Positions 16,651-25,546 of a stretch of 64,000 nt of DNA are shown piece after piece. The number at the start of each line of letters is the position of its first letter. The first letter of the stretch is position 1. The notes beneath the pieces were generated by a model, which did no database searches, was not told where the DNA came from, and was given only the letters and a program-made list of their open reading frames with translations. Source of the stretch: CAXTSE01 sp964246985 (GTDB lineage: Bacteria; Actinomycetota; Actinomycetes; Actinomycetales; Microbacteriaceae); contig CAXTSE010000004.1 of the NCBI GenBank assembly GCA_964246985.1, positions 170,870-234,869 on the forward strand. Direction: 5' to 3'. A program made the position numbers and the translations under genes.

Positions 16651-16738
16651 TAACATCTCAAGGTTGCCGTCTAACGGCCGCGGAGAAAGAGAGCCGCTCC
16701 ATCAGGGAGTCTGGCGCCGCGCAACAAGGAGAAAGGGG
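16651..16738 (+). promoter_or_regulatory. rpsO leader: candidate -10 and ribosome site
   Basis: TAACAT at 16651-16656 is a candidate -10 element without a convincing -35. Purine-rich AAGGAG (16726-16731) and AAAGGGG (16732-16738) precede the rpsO ATG at 16748 and provide a strong ribosome site. The promoter call is weak; the ribosome site is clear. Confidence 0.4.
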
Positions 16739-16747
16739 ATCCCATCT

Positions 16748-17017
16748 ATGGCACTCGAATCAGACGTCAAGAAGGCGATCATCGACGAGTACGCTACCCA
16801 TCCCGGTGACACCGGTTCCCCTGAGGTGCAGGTCGCAATGCTGACCCGCCGCATCAAGGACCTCACCGAGCACCTGAAGGAGCACAAGCACGACCACCAC
16901 TCGCGTCGTGGCCTGCTTCTTCTGGTCGGACAGCGTCGCCGCCTGCTGGGTTACCTGCAGGACATCGACATCGAGCGCTACCGCTCGCTGATCGAGCGAC
17001 TGGGACTGCGTCGATAA
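16748..17017 (+). CDS. rpsO: 30S ribosomal protein S15
   Basis: An 89-residue protein with the S15 signature: HPGDTGSPEVQVAMLTRRI, then TEHLKEHKHDHHSRRGLLLLVGQRRRLLGYL, and an end in LIERLGLRR. S15 binds 16S rRNA helices 20-22 in the small-subunit platform and often represses its own mRNA. Length and sequence are normal. A strong purine-rich ribosome site precedes it. In many bacteria pnp follows rpsO directly, but here pnp lies 8.7 kb downstream. A hairpin terminator follows the stop. Confidence 0.98.
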   Translation: MALESDVKKAIIDEYATHPGDTGSPEVQVAMLTRRIKDLTEHLKEHKHDHHSRRGLLLLVGQRRRLLGYLQDIDIERYRSLIERLGLRR

Positions 17018-17035
17018 CCACGCGAGCTCTTGCAG

Positions 17036-17067
17036 ACGGGCCGTCATCCTCCGGGATGGCGGCCCGT
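17036..17067 (+). terminator. Hairpin terminator after rpsO
   Basis: ACGGGCCG-T-CATCC (17036-17049) pairs with GGATGGCGGCCCGT (17054-17067), 14 pairs with one G·T, and a tight 4-nt loop. It is followed by a short TCTGATT tail. Position 19 bp after the rpsO stop supports termination. Confidence 0.75.
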
Positions 17068-17078
17068 TCTGATTCGCT

Positions 17079-17720
17079 ATGGTGACCCTCATGGGCGTCC
17101 CCACCGCGCAGAGAATCCGCCTGCGCCACGCGCTTGCGATGCTGGGCGCGGCCCTCCTGCTCGCCGCCTGCGCGCAGCAGAACTCGGCCATCACCGGCGT
17201 GGAGCCGGTCGAGTTCCCCGAGCCGGCCGCCGTCGAGCCGGGGTCCAAGCTCGCCCTCGGTGAGGCCGCGTGGGTGGAGCAGGCGTCAGCAGGCCAGACC
17301 TACCTGCTCGGCGTCGCGGTGCTCGACATCGTCGAAGGCGAACCGTGGATCTGGAAGAACTATCAGAACGCCGACGAGCTCTACGATCTCACCCCCTACT
17401 TCGTGATCGTGCAGCGTCAGTGGCTTGCGGCAGACGCGAAGTACGACATCAGCCTCTACCCGGTGCTGTCCGACGGCACCGACGGGTTCCTGATGGAGAC
17501 CGACGCGTTCGGTGCGATCAATCCGGCGACATGCGACGAGCTGAGCCTCGGCCTGCCCCGACTGGACGACCCGATGCAGCGCCTCGACTGCATGCTCACC
17601 GCCGCACCGAAAGGCCTCAGCGTGACCGGCGTCGTGTACGACGGCACGCTCGCGCGGGAGGCCGGCAACGTCGATCCGACCGTCTACCTCGAGGCGCCGG
17701 TCCTCTGGACGTCCGACTGA
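17079..17720 (+). CDS. Putative lipoprotein of unknown function
   Basis: A 213-residue secreted lipoprotein. A basic N-terminus (RIRLRH) and hydrophobic stretch AMLGAALLLAACAQ end in the lipobox LAAC at Cys31, where lipid attachment and cleavage are expected. The mature part is acidic with two further Cys residues (in PATCDEL and RLDCML) that could form a disulfide. The ATG at 17079 lies just after the rpsO terminator; a second ATG at 17091 is possible. I recognise no known domain. Confidence 0.78.
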   Translation: MVTLMGVPTAQRIRLRHALAMLGAALLLAACAQQNSAITGVEPVEFPEPAAVEPGSKLALGEAAWVEQASAGQTYLLGVAVLDIVEGEPWIWKNYQNADELYDLTPYFVIVQRQWLAADAKYDISLYPVLSDGTDGFLMETDAFGAINPATCDELSLGLPRLDDPMQRLDCMLTAAPKGLSVTGVVYDGTLAREAGNVDPTVYLEAPVLWTSD

Positions 17721-17792
17721 GCCGAGCCTCTCGCGCCTCAGGCGGAACCCATGGTTAACCCGCCGTCCACCTTCGCGACCTAGGGTCGCCGG

Positions 17793-19847
17793 ATGCCGTC
17801 GCGTGCCCCCGCACCCCAGCGCACCGACCGGCGCCCGGCTGCGCGCCCCGGCTTCCGCCCCGACATCCAGGGTCTGCGTGCACTCGCCGTGCTCGCCGTC
17901 GTCCTCTACCACGCACAGCTCCCCGGACTCGAGGGCGGCCTCCTCGGTGTCGACGTGTTCTTCGTCATCTCCGGGTTCCTCATCGGCGGGCACCTGCTCG
18001 CGAGCCTGCGCGAGACCGGCCGCATCGACCTGGCCGCGTTCTATGCGCGGCGCGCGCGCCGCATCCTGCCCGCGTCGGCGGTCGTGCTGCTGGCGACGGC
18101 CGTCGCGTCCGCCTTCTTCGTGTCACCCGTGCGCGTGGGCGGCGTGCTCGGGGACGCCATCGCCTCCGCGCTCTCGGTGCCCAACATCCGCTTCGCCGTC
18201 GAGCGCACCGACTACCTCTCGGGCACCGAACCCTCGCCGCTGCAGCACTTCTGGTCGCTCGGAGTCGAGGAGCAGTTCTATGCGGTCGTGCCGCTGCTTC
18301 TCCTCGCGTTGTGGGCGCTCGGTCGACGCTCGATGCGGATGCTGCTGACGACGGTCGCGCTCCTCGCCGTCGCCTCGTTCGCGCTCGGCCTCGTCCTCGG
18401 ACCCTCCGACCCGTGGACGTTCTTCTCGCTCGGCACCCGCGCCTGGGAGCTCGCCGCCGGACTCCTCGCCGCAGCCGCGGCGCCCCTCGCAGCGGCCCTC
18501 CCCGCGCGGGCAGCCGCAGCCCTCGGCGTCGCGGGCGTCGCGGGCATCCTCGCGAGCTTCGCCCTGCTCAGCGGCGAGGGCGTGCCGCATCCCGGCCTCG
18601 CGACGCTCGCGCCGGTGCTCGCGACCAGCGTCGTCCTCTGGGCGGGCGCCCACAGGGCCGCCGCACGCGCCCCCGCATCCGTCGCCCTGGGTGTGCCGCC
18701 CCTGCAGGTGCTCGGCGCGATCTCGTTCTCGCTCTACCTCGTGCACTGGCCGATGCTGGTGCTCGCCCAGGAGGCGGTCGGACTCGACGAGCCCCTGCCC
18801 CTCTCCGTCACGCTGACGATCGCCGCAGCCTCGTTCCCGCTGGCCTGGGTGCTCTACCGGCTCGTCGAGCGACCCGCGTTGACCCATGGGCGGATCGCAC
18901 GGTGGCGTCCCCACCGCACGATCGCGGTCGCGGGCGGGCTGGTCGTGGCACTCGTCGGGTCGCTCGCCGTGGCGGGTCCGGCTCTCGCGGCGATCCCTCT
19001 CGACGCGGGACGCCCTGTCGCGCAGACGGCGCTCGCCCCGGACCCCCTCGGCACGCCGTTCGTGCCGAGCAATCTCACGCCGGCGCTGCGCGATGCGACT
19101 CAGGACACCGGGTCGCTCTACAAGGACGGCTGCCAGCAGACCAAGTCCGAGCCGGAGCTGGTGGTCTGCGAGTACGGCGACCCGAGCGCCTCGACCGTGG
19201 TCGCTCTGTTCGGCGACTCGCACGCCGGCCGGTGGTTCCCGGCGCTGCAGGCCGCAACCGCGGGGCGCGACGTGCGCATCGTCACGCTGACGAAATCCGG
19301 ATGCCGTTCCCTCGAGACCGCAGACACCTGGGCGTCGGCGCTCAACCGCTCCTGCGCCGAGTGGCGGGCCGCGGCGCTCGCCTGGCTGGAGGCCACGCCT
19401 CCCGACCTGATCGTCCTGGCGAATCATGTCGCCCGCACCCCTGAGCGGCTGCCCGAGCGGGTGGCCCTGCAGTGGCACGATGCCGCGGTGACCACGGTCG
19501 CGCGCCTGCCGGCGGGATCACGGGTGGCGGTCCTGGCTCCGACGCCGCAGTTCGAGGTCGCAGCACCCGAGTGCCTGTCCCGTGAACTGGACGATGCCGA
19601 CGCGTGCGCCGAGCCCCGCTCGGAGGCACTGAACAGTCCGCTGGCCGCGGGGGAGCGAGCAGCCGCCGCCGAGGCGGGGTTCGACTTCGTCGACCTCACC
19701 GACTGGTTCTGCGGCCCGGCCGAGTGCCCGCCGATCATCGGCCCGACCCTGGTCTACACCGACAGCCACCACGTCTCGGCGACCTTCAGCGCGCGGCTCG
19801 GCCCGGCGCTGGGGGAGGCGCTCGGTCTGGATCGGCTGGCGCGCTAG
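17793..19847 (+). CDS. OafA/YrhL-type membrane acyltransferase with SGNH domain
   Basis: A 684-residue protein. Residues ~20-390 are an acyltransferase-3 domain: FRPDIQGLRALAVLAVVLYHA, GVDVFFVISGFLIGG and HFWSLGVEEQFYAVVPLLL are its signature blocks, within about ten membrane helices. A periplasmic SGNH domain follows, with the nucleophile in LFGDSHAGRW (Ser476) and the Asp657/His660 pair in YTDSHHVS. This pairing transfers acyl groups across the membrane to extracellular polysaccharide, peptidoglycan or lipid-linked sugar. Length and order are typical of OatA-like enzymes. The acceptor cannot be read from context, although a glycosyltransferase-GDSL fusion lies 3 kb downstream. Confidence 0.9.
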   Translation: MPSRAPAPQRTDRRPAARPGFRPDIQGLRALAVLAVVLYHAQLPGLEGGLLGVDVFFVISGFLIGGHLLASLRETGRIDLAAFYARRARRILPASAVVLLATAVASAFFVSPVRVGGVLGDAIASALSVPNIRFAVERTDYLSGTEPSPLQHFWSLGVEEQFYAVVPLLLLALWALGRRSMRMLLTTVALLAVASFALGLVLGPSDPWTFFSLGTRAWELAAGLLAAAAAPLAAALPARAAAALGVAGVAGILASFALLSGEGVPHPGLATLAPVLATSVVLWAGAHRAAARAPASVALGVPPLQVLGAISFSLYLVHWPMLVLAQEAVGLDEPLPLSVTLTIAAASFPLAWVLYRLVERPALTHGRIARWRPHRTIAVAGGLVVALVGSLAVAGPALAAIPLDAGRPVAQTALAPDPLGTPFVPSNLTPALRDATQDTGSLYKDGCQQTKSEPELVVCEYGDPSASTVVALFGDSHAGRWFPALQAATAGRDVRIVTLTKSGCRSLETADTWASALNRSCAEWRAAALAWLEATPPDLIVLANHVARTPERLPERVALQWHDAAVTTVARLPAGSRVAVLAPTPQFEVAAPECLSRELDDADACAEPRSEALNSPLAAGERAAAAEAGFDFVDLTDWFCGPAECPPIIGPTLVYTDSHHVSATFSARLGPALGEALGLDRLAR

Positions 19848-19879
19848 GCGAGCAGGGCGTTACGCGAGCAGGGCGTTAC
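19848..19879. repeat. 16-bp tandem duplication
   Basis: GCGAGCAGGGCGTTAC occurs twice head to tail at 19848-19863 and 19864-19879. The second copy contains the stop codon of the minus-strand gene that begins at 20289, so the duplication lies just beyond that gene's end. Confidence 0.85.
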
Positions 19880-20289
19880 GTGAGCAGCGAGGCGAGAGCC
19901 GACACCCCGCCGATGACGCCGACGAGCGCGAGAGCCGTGCCCAGCACCGCCCACAGCACGCCGGTGCGCGTGTTGCGCCGGTACGCGAGCGAGGCGAAGC
20001 CGGCGGTCACCGCGAGCGTGAAGAGGGTGGCGATGCCGACGACCACCAAGGTGAGGCCGGCGACGCCGCGACCCACGCTGGAGTCGGAGGCGCTGATCCC
20101 GGCCGCGAGCACGACGAGCAGTCCGCCGCCGGCCGAGGTGAACAGACCGAAGAGCGCTGTCGCGATGCCCGAGAACACGCCTCGACGAGCCGGACGCCCA
20201 CCGGCGGGCGGCTGGACCGACGGGCCGGTGGGGAAGCGCGGTCCTGTCGACGAACCCGCGGGGATCACGATGACGGTGGGGTTGCTCAT
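19876..20289 (-). CDS. Small membrane protein, unknown
   Basis: A 137-residue protein from the ATG at 20289. A polar, Pro-rich N-terminus of about 40 residues is followed by three hydrophobic segments (GVFSGIATALFGLFTSAGGG, GVAGLTLVVVGIATLFTLAV and GVLWAVLGTALALVGVIGGV). I recognise no family. It is divergent from the gene at 20357 with 67 bp between them. Confidence 0.7.
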   Translation of the reverse strand: MSNPTVIVIPAGSSTGPRFPTGPSVQPPAGGRPARRGVFSGIATALFGLFTSAGGGLLVVLAAGISASDSSVGRGVAGLTLVVVGIATLFTLAVTAGFASLAYRRNTRTGVLWAVLGTALALVGVIGGVSALASLLT

Positions 20290-20356
20290 GGGCGCGATCG
20301 TACGCGCGGACGCTGAGAGAGATGCAGGAATTCGCTCGGAGCATACGATCGGAGCC

Positions 20357-20785
20357 ATGGGACTGTTCTCGAAGGCCGCCGGCGACCCCGACCTGCCCAA
20401 GTCGGACCGCGGCACGGGCTCGTTCGACGACTACGGCTACGACCTCATCGCGCGCAGCAAGCGCATCGTCATCACCCTCGCCGACAGCGATCAGCGCCAG
20501 GACGAGCTGCGTTCGGTGCTCGAGGGCGGGGACGGTCCCGTCGAGACGGCGATCTCGCCGCGCTCGATCGAGCAGGAGCGCGTAGACGCCCGGATCGAGG
20601 TGCGCCTCTTCACCGGGCGTCGCGTCAGCGGCGTGGTCGGCGTGGTTCCTCGCGGGCTGGAGTCGGTCATCGACGAGACGCTGCGTCGCCTCGACGGAAG
20701 CGGCGAGAAGATGCGGATCCCGGTCGAGATCGTGAGCCGGAAGGGCGCGTATCGCGCCGTCCTCAGGATGGGTGCGGTGCGCTAG
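20357..20785 (+). CDS. Conserved-looking cytoplasmic protein, unknown
   Basis: A 142-residue soluble protein starting MGLFSKAAG at 20357, with GATCGGAGCC just upstream as a weak ribosome site. It has no signal peptide or membrane segment. The second half (VRLFTGRRVSGVVGVVPRGLESVIDETLRRL, then RIPVEIVSRKGAYRAVLRMG) has the rhythm of a small beta-barrel domain like HIRAN, which is a weak impression only. Codon use matches the genome, so I take it as a real gene of unknown function. Confidence 0.72.
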   Translation: MGLFSKAAGDPDLPKSDRGTGSFDDYGYDLIARSKRIVITLADSDQRQDELRSVLEGGDGPVETAISPRSIEQERVDARIEVRLFTGRRVSGVVGVVPRGLESVIDETLRRLDGSGEKMRIPVEIVSRKGAYRAVLRMGAVR

Positions 20786-20789
20786 GCGT

Positions 20790-21143
20790 TCACAGCACGG
20801 CGATCGCGAGCCACACCAGCACGACGCCGCCGAAGAGGAACCCGGCCATGCCGCAGCCCTTCCCGACGCGGCCGTTCCGCACCAGGGCGGCGAGGCCGAA
20901 GGCGATCGCGAGCAGGGCGACGGGCACGCCGCCGATCAGGGCGATCCAGCGCAGGGACACGGCGACCGTGCCCCAGAGGATCGTGCTCGACACGCTCGTG
21001 GCGCCGGCGGCCGCCACCTGCGCTCCGAGGAAGGAGCCGAGAGGGATCGCCGCGAGCAGCCCCAGCACGAGGCTCGTGATGCCGGCGAGCTTCTGCGTGG
21101 GCGGTGGGGCGAACGGCGCGTGATGAGGGTGGAGCGGACTCAT
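20790..21143 (-). CDS. Small multi-pass membrane protein, DUF4190-like
   Basis: A 117-residue protein from the ATG at 21143. It begins with a short His/Pro-rich stretch and has three hydrophobic segments, ending GCGMAGFLFGGVVLVWLAIAVL. The pattern of ITSLVLGLLAAIPLG followed by a central helix resembles DUF4190-type proteins. Its start overlaps the stop of the upstream gene by 4 nt (ATGA), so the two are translationally coupled. Confidence 0.72.
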   Translation of the reverse strand: MSPLHPHHAPFAPPPTQKLAGITSLVLGLLAAIPLGSFLGAQVAAAGATSVSSTILWGTVAVSLRWIALIGGVPVALLAIAFGLAALVRNGRVGKGCGMAGFLFGGVVLVWLAIAVL

Positions 21144-21577
21144 GTCGTGAGCGATGCGAGGTTCGACAGCTGCTCCGGGTCGAAGAGCAGGGAGATTCCG
21201 AGGCCGACGTTCACGCACAGGGTGATGCCGGACAGCACGAGCCCGACCACGGCGGGTCCACGACGCTGGCGGCGGCGGAGGGCGAGCATGCCGAGGACGG
21301 CGCCGAGCGCGGCGAGCAGCAGTCCGATCCAGAATGCGCCGATCGCCCCGAAGATGATCAGCACGGACGTCAGCAGCTCGGCATCGCTGGTGGGCTCGGC
21401 TCGGGTGACGGTGATGATCCCGAGTGCGACGATCACGAGGTCGCCGAGGAACGCCAGCGATCCGAGCACGAGCGCGGCCACGCTGAGGCGCTGGTCGGGT
21501 CGAGGGCGGCCGTCGGCCGCGCCGGAACGCCCGACCGGAGCGACGGTCGCCGCATCCGGGAAGAGCTGATCCGACAT
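21140..21577 (-). CDS. Small multi-pass membrane protein, unknown
   Basis: A 145-residue protein from the ATG at 21577. About 30 polar residues precede four hydrophobic segments, with a basic loop RRRQRRGP between the second and third. It overlaps the downstream membrane-protein gene by 4 nt, so they form one unit. The layout recalls DUF4190/DUF4064-type proteins but I cannot assign a function. Confidence 0.72.
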   Translation of the reverse strand: MSDQLFPDAATVAPVGRSGAADGRPRPDQRLSVAALVLGSLAFLGDLVIVALGIITVTRAEPTSDAELLTSVLIIFGAIGAFWIGLLLAALGAVLGMLALRRRQRRGPAVVGLVLSGITLCVNVGLGISLLFDPEQLSNLASLTT

Positions 21578-21618
21578 GGCTCGACTGTAGCCGTGTCGAG
21601 CGAGGGGGAGCGGGACCG

Positions 21619-21999
21619 CTACGCCTGCGCGGGAGTCTCCGGCTGCGCCTGCGCGATCTCTGTCCGCACCGCGTCCATGTCGAGCTCGCGCACCTGCGTG
21701 ATCAGGTCGTCGAGCGCGTGACGCGGCAGCGCGCCGGCCTGCGAGAACACGCCGATGCCGTCGCGGAACACCATGAGCGTCGGGATCGCCTGGATGCGCA
21801 TCGCGGCAGCGAGGCCCTGCTCGGCCTCGGTGTCGACCTTCGCGAAGACGATGTCGTCGTTCTTCTCCGACGCCGCGTCGTAGACCGGGGCGAAGGCGAG
21901 ACACGGTCCGCACCACGATGCCCAGTAGTCGACGATGACGATCCCGTTGTCGACGATGGTGCTCTCGAAGTCTGTCTCAGTGAGGGTGACGGTAGCCAT
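21619..21999 (-). CDS. Thioredoxin
   Basis: A 126-residue thioredoxin-fold protein with the active site WASWCGPC (Cys30 and Cys33) and cis-proline region QAIPTLMVFRDG. It reduces disulfides in cytoplasmic proteins. The C-terminal tail of about 15 residues (QAQPETPAQA) is longer than in standard thioredoxins. The start is the ATG at 21999. It has no thioredoxin reductase neighbour, so it is probably not the only thioredoxin of the cell. Confidence 0.93.
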   Translation of the reverse strand: MATVTLTETDFESTIVDNGIVIVDYWASWCGPCLAFAPVYDAASEKNDDIVFAKVDTEAEQGLAAAMRIQAIPTLMVFRDGIGVFSQAGALPRHALDDLITQVRELDMDAVRTEIAQAQPETPAQA

Positions 22000-22101
22000 C
22001 GTTCCAGCCTAGATCGGTGCGGTCTGCCGCGCTGGCAGGGGGCGGCTCGTGATTCGGACCGACCCGCGCATCCGACAGGTGCACAGACCGTGCGGGCGCA
22101 C

Positions 22102-22701
22102 CTACAGCCGATCCCGGCGTGCGGCGACCCGTGTCGTCACGACATCGATCAGCACGCCGAGCCCGACCGCCACCGCGATCGACAGGCCGATCGCCAGGAG
22201 CGGCACGTCGCGGAGGGCCGTTCCGAAGACCGCGCCGACGACCGTGTTGTAGACCGCCCAAGCGCTCCCGGCGATCGCCGACAGCGGCAGGAAGCGCCGG
22301 ATCCCCACCCCGCTGGCTCCCGCCGCGAGATTGACCGCGATGCGCGCGAACGGGATGTACCGTGCGGTCAGGATCAGCACCGCCGGCCGCCTGACGATGC
22401 CGTCGCGTGCGCGCCCGATCGCCGCCGCGATCCGCCCTCTGCGCTGCCAGCCCCATCGGTCGAGGCCGACGCGGCGCCCGATCAGGAAGCACAGGAGGTC
22501 GCCCAGGATCGCGCCGGCGGCCGCGACGGGTATGACGGCCCACAGAGCGGGATGCCCGGTCGCGCCCCAGAGCGCGCCGATCGTCACCATCGCGGTCTCG
22601 CTCGGCAGCACGACGAGGAACGCGTCCCCGACCACCAGCAGGAACAGCACGGGCAGGAGCCACGGCGATGCCGCGAGGGTCGCCAGCCAGTCCGCGTCCA
22701 T
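22102..22701 (-). CDS. DedA family membrane protein
   Basis: A 199-residue protein with the DedA/SNARE-associated Golgi pattern: an early ETAMVTIGALWGATG segment, then GAILGDLLCFLIGRRVG and the conserved basic stretch LTARYIPFARIAVNLAAGASGV, where an Arg in F/Y-x-P-x-x-R is essential in known members. DedA proteins include undecaprenyl phosphate and phospholipid translocases. It is divergent from the glycosyltransferase-GDSL fusion gene, and a link through lipid-carrier recycling is conceivable but not shown. Confidence 0.87.
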   Translation of the reverse strand: MDADWLATLAASPWLLPVLFLLVVGDAFLVVLPSETAMVTIGALWGATGHPALWAVIPVAAAGAILGDLLCFLIGRRVGLDRWGWQRRGRIAAAIGRARDGIVRRPAVLILTARYIPFARIAVNLAAGASGVGIRRFLPLSAIAGSAWAVYNTVVGAVFGTALRDVPLLAIGLSIAVAVGLGVLIDVVTTRVAARRDRL

Positions 22702-22852
22702 GCGCCATGGATAGCGCGCACGGGTGAACGGCAGGCGACGCGGCGGGGCCGAGGCGACCCCCAGGCGACGCGCAGACGGACCTTAGGTGAACCCTCGGTG
22801 CGCGGTCGCCCGCCCGCCCGCCCGCGGCAGCGACAGGCGCGATCCTGAACGC

Positions 22853-24874
22853 GTGAGAGTCCTCCTGGTAGCTGAAGCGTCCATGCTCCACACGACCGGC
22901 GTGACCAACTCGGTCACCCAGGTGCTGCGGCACCTCGAACGGAACGGCCATGAGGTGCGGGTCGTCGCACCGCGCGCCGTCGGCGAACCCGACGACGCCG
23001 GGCTGCCCGGCACGGATGTCGCTCTGCTGCGATCGTTCCCGCTGCCGTCCTACCCGGATGTGCGGCTGACGGTCGCCCCGGTCGCGCGCCTCGAGGCGAT
23101 CCTCCGCGAGTTCATCCCGGACGTGGTCCACCTCGCGTCGCCCTTCGTGCTGGGGTGGCAGTTCCTGCGGGCCGCCGACCACCTCGGCATCCCCACGGTC
23201 GCGATCTACCAGACCGACATCCCCGGCTATGCGCAGCGCTACGGGATCCCGCTCGCCGCCCCCGCGCTCACCGCGCACGTCGCCCGCATCCACCGCCGCG
23301 CCACCCTCACCCTCGCGCCCTCGTCGTCGTCGATGCGGGAGCTCGGCGAGCTGGGGGTCGACCGCCTGCGGCTCTGGGCCCGCGGCGTGGACGCCGAGCG
23401 CTTCAGCCCCTCGCGACGCAGCCCCGAGCTGCGGGCACGATTCTCGCCCGACGGCGAGGTCGTCATCGGCTACATCGGCCGCCTCGCCCCCGAGAAGCAG
23501 GTCGAGGACCTCCGGGCGCTGGTCGGCCTGCCGAACACCCGCCTCGTCATCGTCGGCGACGGACCGAGTCGCGCCGCGCTCGAGGCGCAGCTGCCCGACG
23601 CCCTCTTTCTCGGGTTCCAGAGCGGCATCGAGCTCGCCGAGTCGGTCGCCAGCTTCGACCTGTTCGTGCACCCGGGCGAGAACGAGACCTTCTGCCAGAC
23701 CATCCAGGAGGCGCTCGCGAGCGGCGTTCCGACGATCGCCACGGGTCGCGGCGGTCCCCTCGACCTGGTGCGGAACTCGGTGACCGGCTGGCTCTACCGT
23801 CCGGGCGACCTCGACGACCTGCGGGCTCGGGTGGCCGACCTGGCGGGCGACGCGGGGAAGCGGCGTGCCTTCTCGGTCGCGGCGCGCGCCTCCGTCGAGA
23901 CGCGCACGTGGGCGAGCCTCGGCGACGAGCTGATCGGCCACTACCGGGACGCCATCGCGGAGCGCCGGGCGATCGCGACGGGACGTCCGACCGGTCGGCT
24001 CTCGATTGCCGATCGCGCTGCCGCGCCGACGCCCGCCTCCGTCTCGACCCGCGAGGCCGCGCCGCGCTGGTCGCGCTACGTCGCCCTCGGCGACTCGATC
24101 ACCGAGGGTCTCTGCGACTCCTCCCGTCAGGCCGACGGGGTGTACCGCGGCTGGGCCGACCGCCTCGCAATGCTGCTGGCGCACGCGGGGGCGCAGCCGG
24201 ATCCGCTCCTGTACGCCAACCTCGCCGTGCGCAGCCGCACCGTCGACGACGTCGTCGAACGCCAGATCCCGCACGCCCTGCGACTCGAGCCCGATCTCGT
24301 CACCGTGCTGATCGGCGCCAACGACCTGGTGCGCGGGGGATGGCGGCCCGGGCGGCTCGCCGACCGGCTCGGCCGCGGGGTCTCGCGTCTGCGCTCCACG
24401 GGCGCCGACGTGCTGCTCGTGACGCCGTTCATCCCGCCGCGCACGCACGTGCGCCTGCTGCACGATCGCGCCGCCGCCTACGCCCGCGAGCTGACCCGCG
24501 TCGCCGGGGAGACCGGATCGCTGCTGCTCGAGGTGACGCACGAGACCACCCACGAGGACATCCGGATGTGGGCGGCCGATCGCGTCCACCTCAGCTCCCA
24601 CGGGCACCGGGTGCTGTCGTATCGGGCCGCCGCCGCGCTCGGCGTCCCCGGAGCGGGAGAGCTCGGCGCCCTCGACCACGCCATGCACGCCGCCGAGGAG
24701 ATCGAGGCCGACCCTCTGACGACCCCGGCCTGGCTGTGGCACCACGCGCGTCCGTGGGTGGGGCGCCGGGTACGGGGGCGCACGGCCGGCGACGGTCTCG
24801 ACCCCAAGCACGACCGCCTCGTGCCCGTGTTCCCGTCTGACGCATCCGGAGCCCCCGCGCCCGTCGAGCTCTGA
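22853..24874 (+). CDS. Fusion: GT4 mannosyltransferase-like + GDSL/SGNH hydrolase
   Basis: A 673-residue protein from a GTG at 22853. Residues 1-~375 are a GT-B glycosyltransferase of the MgtA/PimB type: RVLLVAEASMLHTTGVTNSV at the N-terminus, GYIGRLAPEKQVEDL, and FVHPGENETFCQTIQEALASGVP, where the E-x7-E region contacts the sugar nucleotide. In mycobacteria such enzymes add mannose from GDP-mannose to glycolipids. Residues ~405-620 are a GDSL-type hydrolase with YVALGDSITEG (Ser415), VLIGANDL and DRVHLSSHG (Asp and His). The frame is continuous across the junction. No signal peptide is seen, so both domains should face the cytoplasm. A ~55-residue polar tail ends the protein. The paired activities suggest making and deacylating, or esterifying, a glycolipid. 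Confidence 0.85.
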   Translation: MRVLLVAEASMLHTTGVTNSVTQVLRHLERNGHEVRVVAPRAVGEPDDAGLPGTDVALLRSFPLPSYPDVRLTVAPVARLEAILREFIPDVVHLASPFVLGWQFLRAADHLGIPTVAIYQTDIPGYAQRYGIPLAAPALTAHVARIHRRATLTLAPSSSSMRELGELGVDRLRLWARGVDAERFSPSRRSPELRARFSPDGEVVIGYIGRLAPEKQVEDLRALVGLPNTRLVIVGDGPSRAALEAQLPDALFLGFQSGIELAESVASFDLFVHPGENETFCQTIQEALASGVPTIATGRGGPLDLVRNSVTGWLYRPGDLDDLRARVADLAGDAGKRRAFSVAARASVETRTWASLGDELIGHYRDAIAERRAIATGRPTGRLSIADRAAAPTPASVSTREAAPRWSRYVALGDSITEGLCDSSRQADGVYRGWADRLAMLLAHAGAQPDPLLYANLAVRSRTVDDVVERQIPHALRLEPDLVTVLIGANDLVRGGWRPGRLADRLGRGVSRLRSTGADVLLVTPFIPPRTHVRLLHDRAAAYARELTRVAGETGSLLLEVTHETTHEDIRMWAADRVHLSSHGHRVLSYRAAAALGVPGAGELGALDHAMHAAEEIEADPLTTPAWLWHHARPWVGRRVRGRTAGDGLDPKHDRLVPVFPSDASGAPAPVEL

Positions 24875-24925
24875 CGGGCGGCCCCGCATCGGGCGCCACC
24901 GGCCCGCGCCTGCGATGCTGGGCGG

Positions 24926-25462
24926 ATGCGGAGGCAGTCGACGGCGAGGGTGGCGCTCGCGCTCGTCGGGGCGCTGTTGATCGCTGGGCTGAGCGCGTGC
25001 GCGCCGTCGCCGGACCACCAGGAGCTCCCGACGCAGCTGCCGCAGGCCGCCCTGCTGTCCATCCTGATCACCTGCTCCGAGAGCTCGGGCGTCACCGGGG
25101 GCGCCGAGTTCCACGTCCTGAACGGCGCGGTGACGGTGACCGAGCCGGGTGGCAGTCCGAGCCTCGAGAGCCCGCTGACGAGGTTGTCGACCTGTCTCGC
25201 GCGGTACCCGGTCGACGCCGGGTACACCGACGCGCCCCGTCCCGCCTACCTGCTGATGGTGCTGGATTACGAGGTGAACGTGCTCACACCGTGCCTTAAG
25301 GCCGAGGGATACGCCATCGCGCCCCCTCCATCCCGAGGGGAGTATCTGACCGGCACGTTCTGGACCGCCTACCAGTCCGTTGAGCTGGACGACCTCGACC
25401 GGTGGGTGTCGCTGGCCACTCAATGCCCGCCGAAGCCGGCGTACCTGCGCGGTGGACACTGA
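24926..25462 (+). CDS. Putative lipoprotein of unknown function
   Basis: A 178-residue protein with a lipoprotein signal: basic start MRRQSTAR, hydrophobic stretch and lipobox LSAC (Cys25). The mature part has five further Cys residues, including TCSES, TCLARY, TPCLKAEG and QCPP, which may form disulfides outside the cell. Segments such as LLMVLDYEVNVLTPCLKAEGY occur in small actinobacterial lipoproteins without known role. It is 51 bp downstream of the glycosyltransferase fusion and precedes the pnp leader. Confidence 0.75.
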   Translation: MRRQSTARVALALVGALLIAGLSACAPSPDHQELPTQLPQAALLSILITCSESSGVTGGAEFHVLNGAVTVTEPGGSPSLESPLTRLSTCLARYPVDAGYTDAPRPAYLLMVLDYEVNVLTPCLKAEGYAIAPPPSRGEYLTGTFWTAYQSVELDDLDRWVSLATQCPPKPAYLRGGH

Positions 25463-25546
25463 GGTCCGGGGGTTTCGAGGGCCCGCCTGGTAGGATCGAC
25501 GAGGCCGCCATCCGGTGGTCAGATTCCGGAGCAGGCGAGCGAGAAG

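Noticed and set aside
21977..25459. Very long open frame on the minus strand (over 1100 codons)
   Set aside because: It lies opposite the glycosyltransferase-GDSL gene, is rich in Arg, Gly and His without motifs, and is a typical high-GC shadow frame.
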